A stretch of DNA of 7,134 nt from Mariprofundaceae bacterium (GTDB taxonomy: Bacteria; Pseudomonadota; Zetaproteobacteria; Mariprofundales; J009). Where the stretch lies: NCBI GenBank assembly GCA_015489095.1, contig WFMN01000267.1, positions 1 to 7,134 of the forward strand, given 5' to 3'. The translations under genes and the position numbers were made by a program. Every line of letters starts with the position of its first letter. The first letter of the stretch is position 1. Shown one piece after another: positions 1 through 5,462 of the stretch. The notes beneath the pieces were generated by a model that ran no database searches, had not been told where the DNA came from, and saw only the letters and a program-made list of their open reading frames with translations.

Positions 1-1870
1 ACCACCTACGCTGGGTTGCCCAGCGGTCGAGCAGCAGGATGCCCCACAGGATATCGGCGCGGTCTTCGCCGTGCTGGTGGCGCATCCACTGTTCGCGCAC
101 AAAGGCGCGCCGCACCAGCCCACCCACCGGGTTGCGGCTGGTCAGCTCCTCCATCGCCGGTTGCAGGTCGTGGCGCAGCCACTGTTTGACCGGCGCCATG
201 AACCCCTGTTTCGGGCGGTTGATCACCGCCTCCGGCAGGCGGCGGCAGGCGACCTGGCGCAGCAGCAGTTTCAGCCCCTCGCGCCACGGCGGGCCATCGA
301 CCTTGTGGCGCGCATCCAGCCACAGCGCGTCGCGCATCAGTGAGGGATCGAGAAACGGGGCGCGCAGCTCCAGCGCATGGGCCATGCTCATGCGGTCGGC
401 GAGCGGCAACAGGTCATCGGCGAGGTAGGTGCAATAATCAAAGGCCATGGCGCCGTTGACCACGCCGTAGCGGGCAAGCAGCGCCTCCAGCCCGCCGGCA
501 TCGTCGTCGGCGGTCGGCCAGTCGTCATCGGTGCGCTCCACCGGCTGGGTGAGCATGCTATCGGGCGCCGCATGGCAGCAGCGCGTCCAGTGGCGGTAGG
601 CGTCGGCGGGCTCGTGATCCAGCCCGCGCATGAAGCGGCGCAACCGCCCGCGCAGGTTGCGGCTGGAGTCGGCGTCGCCGAGCGCATTCAGCACCATCAA
701 CGCCACGCCACGCCCCGGCAGATGGCGCAGCCGCTGGTGCCATTTCAGCCCCAGATAGCGGGGGTAACCGCCGAACAGCTCATCGCCGCCCACGCCGGAG
801 AGCGCCACATCGACATACTGCTTGGCCGCCTGGCTGATCAGGTAGGTGGGCAGCGCGGCGGAGTTGGTCACCGGCTGATCGAAGGCGGCGGCGATGGCAT
901 CGACGGTCGCCTCGGCGTCGGGGCGCACCATCAGCGTCTGGTGGTCGGTGCCGAGGCGGTGGGCGACCTCGGCGGCGAAGGGGGTCTCGTCGTAGTCGGC
1001 GCCGCCGCCGGCAAAGCGGACGGCGAAGGTGTGCAGCGGCGCGCTGCTGGTGGTGGCGAGCGAGGCGGCGATCAGCGAGGAATCGACACCGCCGGAGAGA
1101 AAGACCGCCAGCGGCTTGTCCGACAGGGTGCGCAGCCTAAAGGCGCGATCGAGATGGCGCTCCAGCGCCGCCGGGGTGGGGTGGTGCACCCAGCTATCGG
1201 CGGGCGGTTCCGGCGGCGGCAGGCGATGAAAGCGGCGCAGTCGCAGCGGCGCGCCGATGCCGGCCTCCACCATGGTGCCGGCCGGAAGCTGGCGCACCTC
1301 GCGGTAGAGGGTGCGTGGCGCCGCGATACGCATGGTGGTCAGCAATTCGTGTACCGCGCCGATGCGCGGGGTGAGGCTCCATTCGCCGCGTTCAAAGGCG
1401 TTTAGGGTAGAGGCGAGGCCGATGCGCCCCTGTTGCTGACAGAGAAAGAGCGGCTTCTCTCCCGCGCCATCGCGCGCCGCCACCAGACGCTGATGGCGCG
1501 CGTCCCAGATGACGATGGCGAACATGCCATTCAGCATGGCAAACATCTCGCGCCCGTGGCGGGCAAACAGATGGGGGAGGATCTCGGTGTCGCTGTTGCT
1601 AACGAAGCGCACCCCCTCCTGCTCCAACGCGCGCCGCAGCTCCGGGTAGTTGTAGATGCAGCCATTGAATAGCACCGTGATGTCGCCGATGGTCATCGGC
1701 TGCCGCCCGCGCGGGTCGGGGCCGACGATCGCCAGCCGGTGGTGGATGGCGTGAAACGGGGTGAGGTGGCATTCGCCGCGATCATCCGGCCCTCGCGCGG
1801 CGACCGCCTTGGCCATGCGCTCCAGCTCGCCTGCTTTGGGCGTACCGACAATGGCCACAAACCCGCACAT
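1..1870 (-). CDS. asnB: Glutamine-hydrolysing asparagine synthase family protein (C-terminal end cut by window edge)
   Basis: This gene encodes a class II glutamine amidotransferase fused to an ATP-dependent asparagine synthase domain; the family normally makes asparagine from aspartate, glutamine and ATP in the cytosol. I read 623 uninterrupted codons to the window edge. The mature N-terminal nucleophile is Cys2 (MCGF), followed by RGPDD at about 26-30, HRLAIV at 44-49, NGCIYNY at 69-75 and the glutamine-site Asp in SDTE near 94. The synthase domain has the PP-loop SGGVDSS at 259-265, LSGVGGDELFGGY at 357-369, DRMSMAH at 492-498 and PKQGF at 553-557. The length resembles the roughly 610-630-residue Bacillus-type enzymes, so few residues should be missing. 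The ATG directly follows the queA stop and has its own ribosome site. Cys71 replaces the Glu usual in NGEIYN; I recall Cys there in N-acetylglutaminylglutamine amidotransferases, so the exact product is uncertain. Confidence 0.9.
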   Translation of the reverse strand, partial: MCGFVAIVGTPKAGELERMAKAVAARGPDDRGECHLTPFHAIHHRLAIVGPDPRGRQPMTIGDITVLFNGCIYNYPELRRALEQEGVRFVSNSDTEILPHLFARHGREMFAMLNGMFAIVIWDARHQRLVAARDGAGEKPLFLCQQQGRIGLASTLNAFERGEWSLTPRIGAVHELLTTMRIAAPRTLYREVRQLPAGTMVEAGIGAPLRLRRFHRLPPPEPPADSWVHHPTPAALERHLDRAFRLRTLSDKPLAVFLSGGVDSSLIAASLATTSSAPLHTFAVRFAGGGADYDETPFAAEVAHRLGTDHQTLMVRPDAEATVDAIAAAFDQPVTNSAALPTYLISQAAKQYVDVALSGVGGDELFGGYPRYLGLKWHQRLRHLPGRGVALMVLNALGDADSSRNLRGRLRRFMRGLDHEPADAYRHWTRCCHAAPDSMLTQPVERTDDDWPTADDDAGGLEALLARYGVVNGAMAFDYCTYLADDLLPLADRMSMAHALELRAPFLDPSLMRDALWLDARHKVDGPPWREGLKLLLRQVACRRLPEAVINRPKQGFMAPVKQWLRHDLQPAMEELTSRNPVGGLVRRAFVREQWMRHQHGEDRADILWGILLLDRWATQRRW

Positions 1871-2902
1871 TTAGCACACCTTCCGGTCGATAAACATCGC
1901 ATCGCCGTAGGAGTAGAAGCGGTAGCGCTGGGCGATGGCGTGGCGGTAGGCGGCCATGGTGCGATCGAAGCCCGCCATCGCCGCCACCAGCATCAACAGG
2001 GTGGAGCGGGGCAGGTGGAAGTTGGTCAGCAGGGCGTCGGCAACCTGCCACCGGTGGCCGGGGTGGATGAAGAGTTGCGAGCATCCTTCGCCCGGCATGA
2101 CCCGCCCATCGCGGCAGGCGCTCTCGATGGTGCGCAGGCTGGTGGTGCCGACACAGACCACCCGCCGCTCCTCGGCACGGGCAAGGTTGATCTGTTCGGC
2201 CACCGCGGGCGCGATGATAAACCGTTCGCGGTGCATCACATGGTCGGCGATGGACTCGCAGGTGACCGGCTGGAAGGTGCCGGGGCCGACATGGAGGGTG
2301 ACCGCGGCGAAGCTGGCGCCGGCGGCGCGCATTGCCGCCATCACCTGCGCGCTCAAGTGCAGGCCTGCGGTAGGGGCGGCGACCGCACCCGATGCGCGGG
2401 CGAAAATGGTCTGGTAACGCGCCTTGTCCGCTTCGGTGTCGGGGCGGTCGATGTAGGGCGGCAGCGGCATGTGGCCGTGCTGCGCGATCATGGCCTCGAC
2501 ATCATCCGCCAGCAATTCCACCTCCAGTTCGCGGCCGTTGCGTGCCGTCACCCGCGCGGCAAAACCATCGGCGATGGTGATGGTGCTGCCCACCTTGAGC
2601 GGCCGGTTGCTCTTGCCCCATGCGTGCCAGCGCCCGCCTGCCGCAGGCTCCAGCAGCAAAAGCTCCACCTTGCCGCCGCTCGCTTTGGTGCCGAACAGCC
2701 GCGCCGGAATGACGCGGGTATCGTTGATGATCCACAGATCGCCCTCCCGCACCAGCGCCGGGAGATCGACGATCAGGCGATCTTGCAGCGCATCGCCGCT
2801 ACCCAGCACCAGTAGCCTACCGCCATCGCGGGCATCAGGCGGCCTACTGGCGATCAGCTCCGGTGGCAGGGCAAAATCAAAATCGGCGACGGTATAGGCC
2901 AC
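1871..2902 (-). CDS. queA: S-adenosylmethionine:tRNA ribosyltransferase-isomerase (QueA), GTG start
   Basis: QueA transfers and isomerises the ribosyl part of S-adenosylmethionine onto 7-aminomethyl-7-deazaguanine at tRNA position 34, giving epoxyqueuosine, the penultimate step of queuosine synthesis. The 343 residues are close to the usual 340-356. Family motifs appear in order: FDFALPPELIA (8-18), NDTRVIPARL (60-69), GHMPLPPYI (143-151), GAVAAPTAGLH (172-182), VTLHVGPGTF (201-210), MHRERF (223-228), VGTTSLRTIES (251-261), LLTNFHLPRSTL (291-302) and SYGDAMFI (331-338). The start is GTG at 2902-2900: it gives the standard N-terminus, the stop of the preceding gene lies in frame four codons upstream, and there is no better start. 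No clear Shine-Dalgarno site precedes it, so translation is probably coupled to the upstream cyclase-like gene, which ends 12 nt before it. LHL replaces the usual LHF at 181-183. Confidence 0.96.
   Translation of the reverse strand: MAYTVADFDFALPPELIASRPPDARDGGRLLVLGSGDALQDRLIVDLPALVREGDLWIINDTRVIPARLFGTKASGGKVELLLLEPAAGGRWHAWGKSNRPLKVGSTITIADGFAARVTARNGRELEVELLADDVEAMIAQHGHMPLPPYIDRPDTEADKARYQTIFARASGAVAAPTAGLHLSAQVMAAMRAAGASFAAVTLHVGPGTFQPVTCESIADHVMHRERFIIAPAVAEQINLARAEERRVVCVGTTSLRTIESACRDGRVMPGEGCSQLFIHPGHRWQVADALLTNFHLPRSTLLMLVAAMAGFDRTMAAYRHAIAQRYRFYSYGDAMFIDRKVC
1877..1884 (-). promoter_or_regulatory. Ribosome binding site of the asparagine synthase gene, inside queA
   Basis: On the coding strand the sequence GGAAGGTG lies 6 nt before the ATG at 1870-1868, within the last codons of queA. 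It is a good Shine-Dalgarno match and supports this ATG as the start even though no spacer separates the two genes. Confidence 0.65.
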
Positions 2903-2914
2903 GAGAGCGCGCGA

Positions 2915-3514
2915 TCAGCCGAGATCCGCCGCGCTGGTGTAGTAGGTGATGTCGGTGCGGGAGACCTCGGTGGTGATCGGGAAGAACTGCTGCTGTTGTG
3001 CCTCGGGCAGGGCGTCGTAGCAGGCTTGGGTCAGCAGGATCTCGTCCGCCTCCGCGATATCCTCGCCCAGCTTGGAGGCGAGGTTCATCTCATCGCCGAA
3101 GCAGCCTTCCAGCGTCTCCGAGTAGAGCACCTTGCCGTAGCCGATGCCGCTGCAGATCGTAAAGGGTGTGCCATCGGGCAGGGTGACGCCGGCGGTTGCG
3201 AGCGCGTCACGGATGCCGAACGCGGCCTCCAGCGCATCGGTCGGGGATTCGAAGTAGCCATAGACATTGTCGGCGGCGAATTTGTACGCCACGGCGCGGC
3301 ACTGCTCCAACACCGGAATCGCCAGCCGCCGCATCTGCACCAACCGGCTGAGAAACGGCAGGATGCCGTACTCCTTGGTGATGCGGGTGAAGCCGGAGGA
3401 GTCCATGATCAGCACCGCGTAGGTGCGTCCGAACTGTTGCCAGAGTTGCTCCGCATGGCGGTCGGGCTCTTCGCCTCGATCCAACATCTGTTCGATGGTA
3501 GTGAATAGGTTCAT
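2915..3514 (-). CDS. Small stand-alone class III adenylate/guanylate cyclase-like protein
   Basis: The 199-residue protein is almost entirely one class III nucleotide cyclase homology domain, a fold that makes cAMP or cGMP as a dimer. No signal peptide, membrane segment or fused sensor is visible. The two metal-binding aspartates are present as Asp38 (MDSSGFT) and Asp82 (KFAADN), 44 residues apart as in characterised cyclases, and Lys78 sits at the purine-recognising Lys position. Asn144 in GDEMNLASKLGED matches the transition-state Asn. Two positions deviate: the usual purine-recognising Asp seven residues before that Asn is Gly137, and the transition-state Arg is Lys148. It may be a weak, altered-substrate or non-catalytic cyclase; I recall related small proteins with the same ASKLGED motif. 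The ATG at 3514-3512 was chosen over one 42 nt upstream because a strong ribosome site precedes it and the extension lies in repeat DNA. It leads the queA-asnB cluster. Confidence 0.82.
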   Translation of the reverse strand: MNLFTTIEQMLDRGEEPDRHAEQLWQQFGRTYAVLIMDSSGFTRITKEYGILPFLSRLVQMRRLAIPVLEQCRAVAYKFAADNVYGYFESPTDALEAAFGIRDALATAGVTLPDGTPFTICSGIGYGKVLYSETLEGCFGDEMNLASKLGEDIAEADEILLTQACYDALPEAQQQQFFPITTEVSRTDITYYTSAADLG

Positions 3515-3517
3515 GGT

Positions 3518-3526
3518 CTCCTCCTT
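3518..3526 (-). promoter_or_regulatory. Strong Shine-Dalgarno site of the cyclase-like gene
   Basis: The coding strand reads AAGGAGGAG, then ACC, then ATG at 3514-3512. Eight consecutive A residues (complement of 3528-3535) lie just upstream. This is the best ribosome site in the window and fixes the start of the 199-residue protein. The repeat arm just upstream contains CCTCC and CCTCT copies on the same strand that could pair with it. Confidence 0.85.
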
Positions 3527-3535
3527 GTTTTTTTT

Positions 3536-3673
3536 ACCACAGAGGCACAGAGGCACGGAGGGGAATTTGTCATTCCGGCCTCCGAGCCGGAATCCATATG
3601 GGCTGTGGTGTTGGTGGATGCCGGATCAAGTCCGGCATGACATCCGTACTTTGTGTCTTTGTGCCTTTGTGGT
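3536..3673. repeat. Composite repeat unit 1: period-8 inverted arms around two hairpins
   Basis: The left arm 3536-3560 (core ACCACAGAGGCACAGAGGCA) and right arm 3649-3673 (core CTTTGTGCCTTTGTGG) are built on an 8-nt period and pair over 25 positions as plus-strand RNA, with five G.U wobbles and no mismatch. Between them lie two hairpins: ATTCCGGC/GCCGGAAT (3572-3579 with 3586-3593, loop 6) and ATGCCGGA/TCCGGCAT (3618-3625 with 3631-3638, loop 5). The left end reaches within about 10 nt of the cyclase gene's ribosome site. The hairpin sequences and the GTG-rich arms resemble repeats widely scattered between genes in environmental bacteria, as I recall them; I cannot name the family. Confidence 0.85.
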
Positions 3674-3705
3674 TCATACATCTTTTCACCGCGGAGGCGC
3701 GGAGA
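3656..3705. repeat. Alternative hairpin across the unit 1/unit 2 junction
   Basis: The right arm of unit 1 (3656-3673) also pairs with the left arm of unit 2 (3688-3705) over 18 positions, with six G.U wobbles in the plus-strand sense and no mismatch, around a 14-nt loop (3674-3687). This fold excludes the within-unit pairings of both arms. Confidence 0.7.
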
Positions 3706-3814
3706 ACAGGGAAGCCTGTCATTCCGGCCTCCGAGCCGGAATCCATGCGGGCTACGGTGCCAATGGATCCCGGCCTGCGCCGGGATGACGTCAGTCTCTC
3801 CTCCCCGCCCCAGT

Positions 3815-3836
3815 CTAGCACATCTGCCATCGCTAG
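3815..3836. promoter_or_regulatory. Possible operator-like inverted repeat CTAGC-N12-GCTAG
   Basis: CTAGC at 3815-3819 and GCTAG at 3832-3836 form a perfect 5-bp inverted repeat in the non-repeated part of unit 2. It would lie just after the expected transcription start of the minus-strand promoter candidate, where a repressor could act. Five-base half-sites can occur by chance, so this is only a suggestion. Confidence 0.2.
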
Positions 3837-3846
3837 CCACTCCCGT

Positions 3847-3874
3847 ATTATATGACATTCATTCTTCGTGTCTT
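3847..3874 (-). promoter_or_regulatory. Sigma70-type promoter candidate for the cyclase-queA-asnB cluster
   Basis: On the minus strand a perfect TATAAT (complement of 3847-3852) follows AAGACA (complement of 3869-3874), which matches four of six bases of TTGACA, with a 16-nt spacer. Transcription would start near 3840 and run through units 2 and 1, giving a structured leader of about 325 nt before the cyclase ATG. The -35 box lies inside the right arm of repeat unit 2, while the -10 box lies in unique sequence. Confidence 0.5.
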
Positions 3875-3929
3875 TGTGCCTTTGTGGTTCATACATCTTT
3901 TCACCGCGGAGGCGCGGAGGCGCGGAGGG
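3862..3929. repeat. Alternative hairpin across the unit 2/unit 3 junction
   Basis: The right arm of unit 2 with its flank (3862-3888) pairs with the left arm of unit 3 (3903-3929) over 27 positions, eleven of them G.U in the plus-strand sense and none mismatched, around a 14-nt loop (3889-3902). It competes with the within-unit pairing of units 2 and 3 and is the strongest short-loop fold in the region. Confidence 0.72.
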
Positions 3930-4047
3930 GAACTTGTCATTCCGGGCTTGACCCGGAATCCATTCGTGGCGTGTGTGACCAAGATGGATCCCGGCCTGCG
4001 CCGGCATGATATTTTTCTTTTCCTTTGTGTCTTCGTGTCTTCGTGGT
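3903..4047. repeat. Composite repeat unit 3: 30-bp wobble-paired arms around two hairpins
   Basis: The left arm 3903-3932 (three GCGGAGGC-type repeats) pairs with the right arm 4018-4047 over 30 positions without a mismatch in the plus-strand sense; eleven pairs are G.U. Hairpin one is ATTCCGGG/CCCGGAAT (3939-3946 with 3952-3959). Hairpin two (3988-3995 with 4000-4007) has one C.C mismatch. Compared with unit 1, hairpin one has changed on both sides of the stem so that pairing is kept. The unit ends about 20 nt after the sthA stop codon. Confidence 0.85.
3988..4020 (+). terminator. Weak plus-strand intrinsic-terminator-like hairpin
   Basis: The second hairpin of unit 3 is followed on the plus strand by a T-rich run (ATATTTTTCTTTT). 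This could end antisense transcription or simply be part of the repeat. No plus-strand gene precedes it, and no intrinsic terminator for sthA is evident on the minus strand. Confidence 0.2.
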
Positions 4048-4070
4048 TCACCATTTTCCCCTACGGCGCG

Positions 4071-5462
4071 TCACAGCTGCCGCAGGCAGTCCAGTGCCGC
4101 CATGCGGTAGCACTCGGCCAGCGTCGGGTAGTTGAAGACATTGCGCACCAAGTCGTCCACCACGCCGTTGTAGGAGCGCACCAACTGGCCGATATGGATC
4201 AGCTCGCTGGCCGATTCGCCGACGATATGCACCCCCAGCAGCGTGCGGCTGGCGCGATCAACATTGAGCTTCACCATGCCGGTGTAGTCGCCGATGATCT
4301 TGCCGCGCGCGCTGTCGTTAAAGCGGCCGTAGCCGGTGACATAATCGACCCCCTCCTCGCGCAGTTGCCGTTCGGTTCGGCCGATGGAGGAGACCTCGGG
4401 GATGGTGTAGATCGCCATCGGTAGCTCTGATGAGGTGGTGGCGATGTCGATACCGCAGGCGTGGGTTGCCGCCACCCGCCCCTGTTCCAGCGCCGCCGAG
4501 GCCAGCGCCGGATTGCCGATCAGATCACCGACGGCATAGATGTGCGGACAGGCGGTGCGAAAATGGCAATCGACGCCGATCCAGCCATGTTCATCCGGCT
4601 CGATACCGGCGCGCGCAAGCGCCAGATGCTCCACATTGGGCTTGCGCCCCATGGCGTAGAGCAGGCAATCCCCCTCCAGCGTGTCGCCCCCTTCCAGCGA
4701 GGCGGTGACCACATCCCCGTCGCGGCGGATGGCGGTTACCCGCCGCTGCATGGCGAAGCGGATGCCCATGGCGGTCATGGCATCGGTGAGCGCACCGACA
4801 ATGTCGCGGCTCAACCACGACAGCACCTGTTGGTGGTGGTCGATCATGGTCACCTCCACCCCGAGCGCGGCATAGATCGAGGCGAACTCGCAGGCGATCA
4901 CCCCGCCGCCGACCACCAACAGCCGCCGCGGCAGCCGTGTCATGTGCAGGATGGAGGTGGAGTCGTGCACCCGCTCCCGATCGAGCGGTACCCATGCCGG
5001 CCGGCGCGGGCGCGAGCCGGTGGCCAGAATGACGGCGCCGGCGGAGAGCGTGCGCCGCTCGCCGTTGGGGGCGGCCACGGCGATGGTGTGGGCATCGACA
5101 AAGCTCGCTTCGCCGGGGATCAAGGCCACCCCGCTGCGCATCAGTTGGTTGAGCAGCACCGACTCCTGCTGGTTGATCACATCGTCTTTTTTGTGGATCG
5201 CATCCATCAGCAGGGTGTGTGGGCGCGCCGCCCCCCGCGATAACGGTTGCCGCATCCCGGAGCGGCTGGCGACCGCCTCGACATAGGCCATTTCGCGCAA
5301 CGCCTTGCTGGGGATGGTGCCGGTTTGCAGCCCCACGCCGCCCAAGCGGGGCTTGCGCTCTACTATCGCCACCGATTTGCCCGCTCCCGCCGCGGTGATG
5401 GCCGCCTGCTGACCGGCGGGGCCTGAGCCGACCACCACCAAGTCGAAGCGGGTGCTAGCCAT
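4071..5462 (-). CDS. sthA: Soluble (Si-specific) NAD(P)+ transhydrogenase
   Basis: SthA is a cytosolic FAD enzyme that moves hydride between NADPH and NAD+, balancing the two pools. The 463-residue protein matches the usual 460-470. It has an FAD site GSGPAG (12-17), the GTIPSKALR segment (48-56), a second nucleotide site VVGGGVIACEFAS (183-195), GDCLLYAMGRKPN (264-276), YAVGDLIG (309-316), IYTIPEVSSIG (351-361) and the C-terminal NYPTLAECYRMAAL. These follow E. coli SthA rather than dihydrolipoamide dehydrogenase, since the catalytic His-Glu pair of the latter is absent. The GGVGLQTGTIPSK stretch has neither redox cysteine, including the single Cys that E. coli SthA keeps. The ATG at 5462-5460 gives the standard N-terminus; an ATG 75 nt upstream would add a low-complexity tail read from the kinase gene. 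It overlaps the kinase stop by 8 nt (ATGGCTAG), which suggests translational coupling. Confidence 0.94.
   Translation of the reverse strand: MASTRFDLVVVGSGPAGQQAAITAAGAGKSVAIVERKPRLGGVGLQTGTIPSKALREMAYVEAVASRSGMRQPLSRGAARPHTLLMDAIHKKDDVINQQESVLLNQLMRSGVALIPGEASFVDAHTIAVAAPNGERRTLSAGAVILATGSRPRRPAWVPLDRERVHDSTSILHMTRLPRRLLVVGGGVIACEFASIYAALGVEVTMIDHHQQVLSWLSRDIVGALTDAMTAMGIRFAMQRRVTAIRRDGDVVTASLEGGDTLEGDCLLYAMGRKPNVEHLALARAGIEPDEHGWIGVDCHFRTACPHIYAVGDLIGNPALASAALEQGRVAATHACGIDIATTSSELPMAIYTIPEVSSIGRTERQLREEGVDYVTGYGRFNDSARGKIIGDYTGMVKLNVDRASRTLLGVHIVGESASELIHIGQLVRSYNGVVDDLVRNVFNYPTLAECYRMAALDCLRQL

Larger units (their letters stand above)
3688..3888. repeat. Composite repeat unit 2, enlarged by about 75 nt of unique sequence
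   Basis: The left arm 3688-3705 pairs with the right arm 3871-3888 over 18 positions, six of them G.U in the plus-strand sense, without mismatch. The first hairpin (3721-3728 with 3735-3742) lies in a 30-bp perfect match to unit 1 (3717-3746 against 3568-3597). The second is ATCCCGGC/GCCGGGAT (3767-3774 with 3779-3786, loop CTGC). Units 1 and 3 have only 10 nt between the second hairpin and the right arm; here there are 84, and the extra stretch (about 3787-3861) is not repeated and holds the promoter candidate. Confidence 0.82.
3653..3919. repeat. Perfect 52-bp direct repeat, two copies
   Basis: Positions 3653-3704 and 3868-3919 are identical over all 52 bases, 215 bases apart. Each copy covers a right arm, the 14-nt linker TCATACATCTTTTC and the following left arm, so the junctions between units are the best conserved part of the array. 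Confidence 0.92.

Noticed and set aside
377..1405. 342-codon open frame on the plus strand opposite the asparagine synthase gene
   Set aside because: It is in codon register with the true minus-strand gene in GC-rich DNA, where stop complements are rare. The translation is repetitive Gly/Ala/Arg/His-rich sequence with no family motif.
1739..2815. 358-codon plus-strand open frame running opposite asnB and queA
   Set aside because: It is antisense to two genes with unmistakable motifs and shares their codon register; its composition is typical of shadow frames.
3515..3556. 14-residue N-terminal extension of the cyclase-like protein
   Set aside because: It is encoded by repeat-arm sequence and includes the ribosome site; the ATG at 3514 follows that site at normal spacing.
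3536..4047. CRISPR array
   Set aside because: Repeats are of unequal spacing (units of 138, 201 and 145 nt), contain internal hairpins and period-8 arms, and no cas gene is nearby.
3511..4054. Overlapping open frames of 68 to 190 codons in the repeat region on both strands
   Set aside because: They are translations of the hairpin and arm repeats (PAQAGIH, GSEAGMT, NHKGTKTQ-type peptides), a well-known source of spurious genes, and lack ribosome sites.
4461..5243. 260-codon plus-strand open frame opposite sthA
   Set aside because: It lies fully antisense to a complete, motif-rich sthA and has no recognisable domain.
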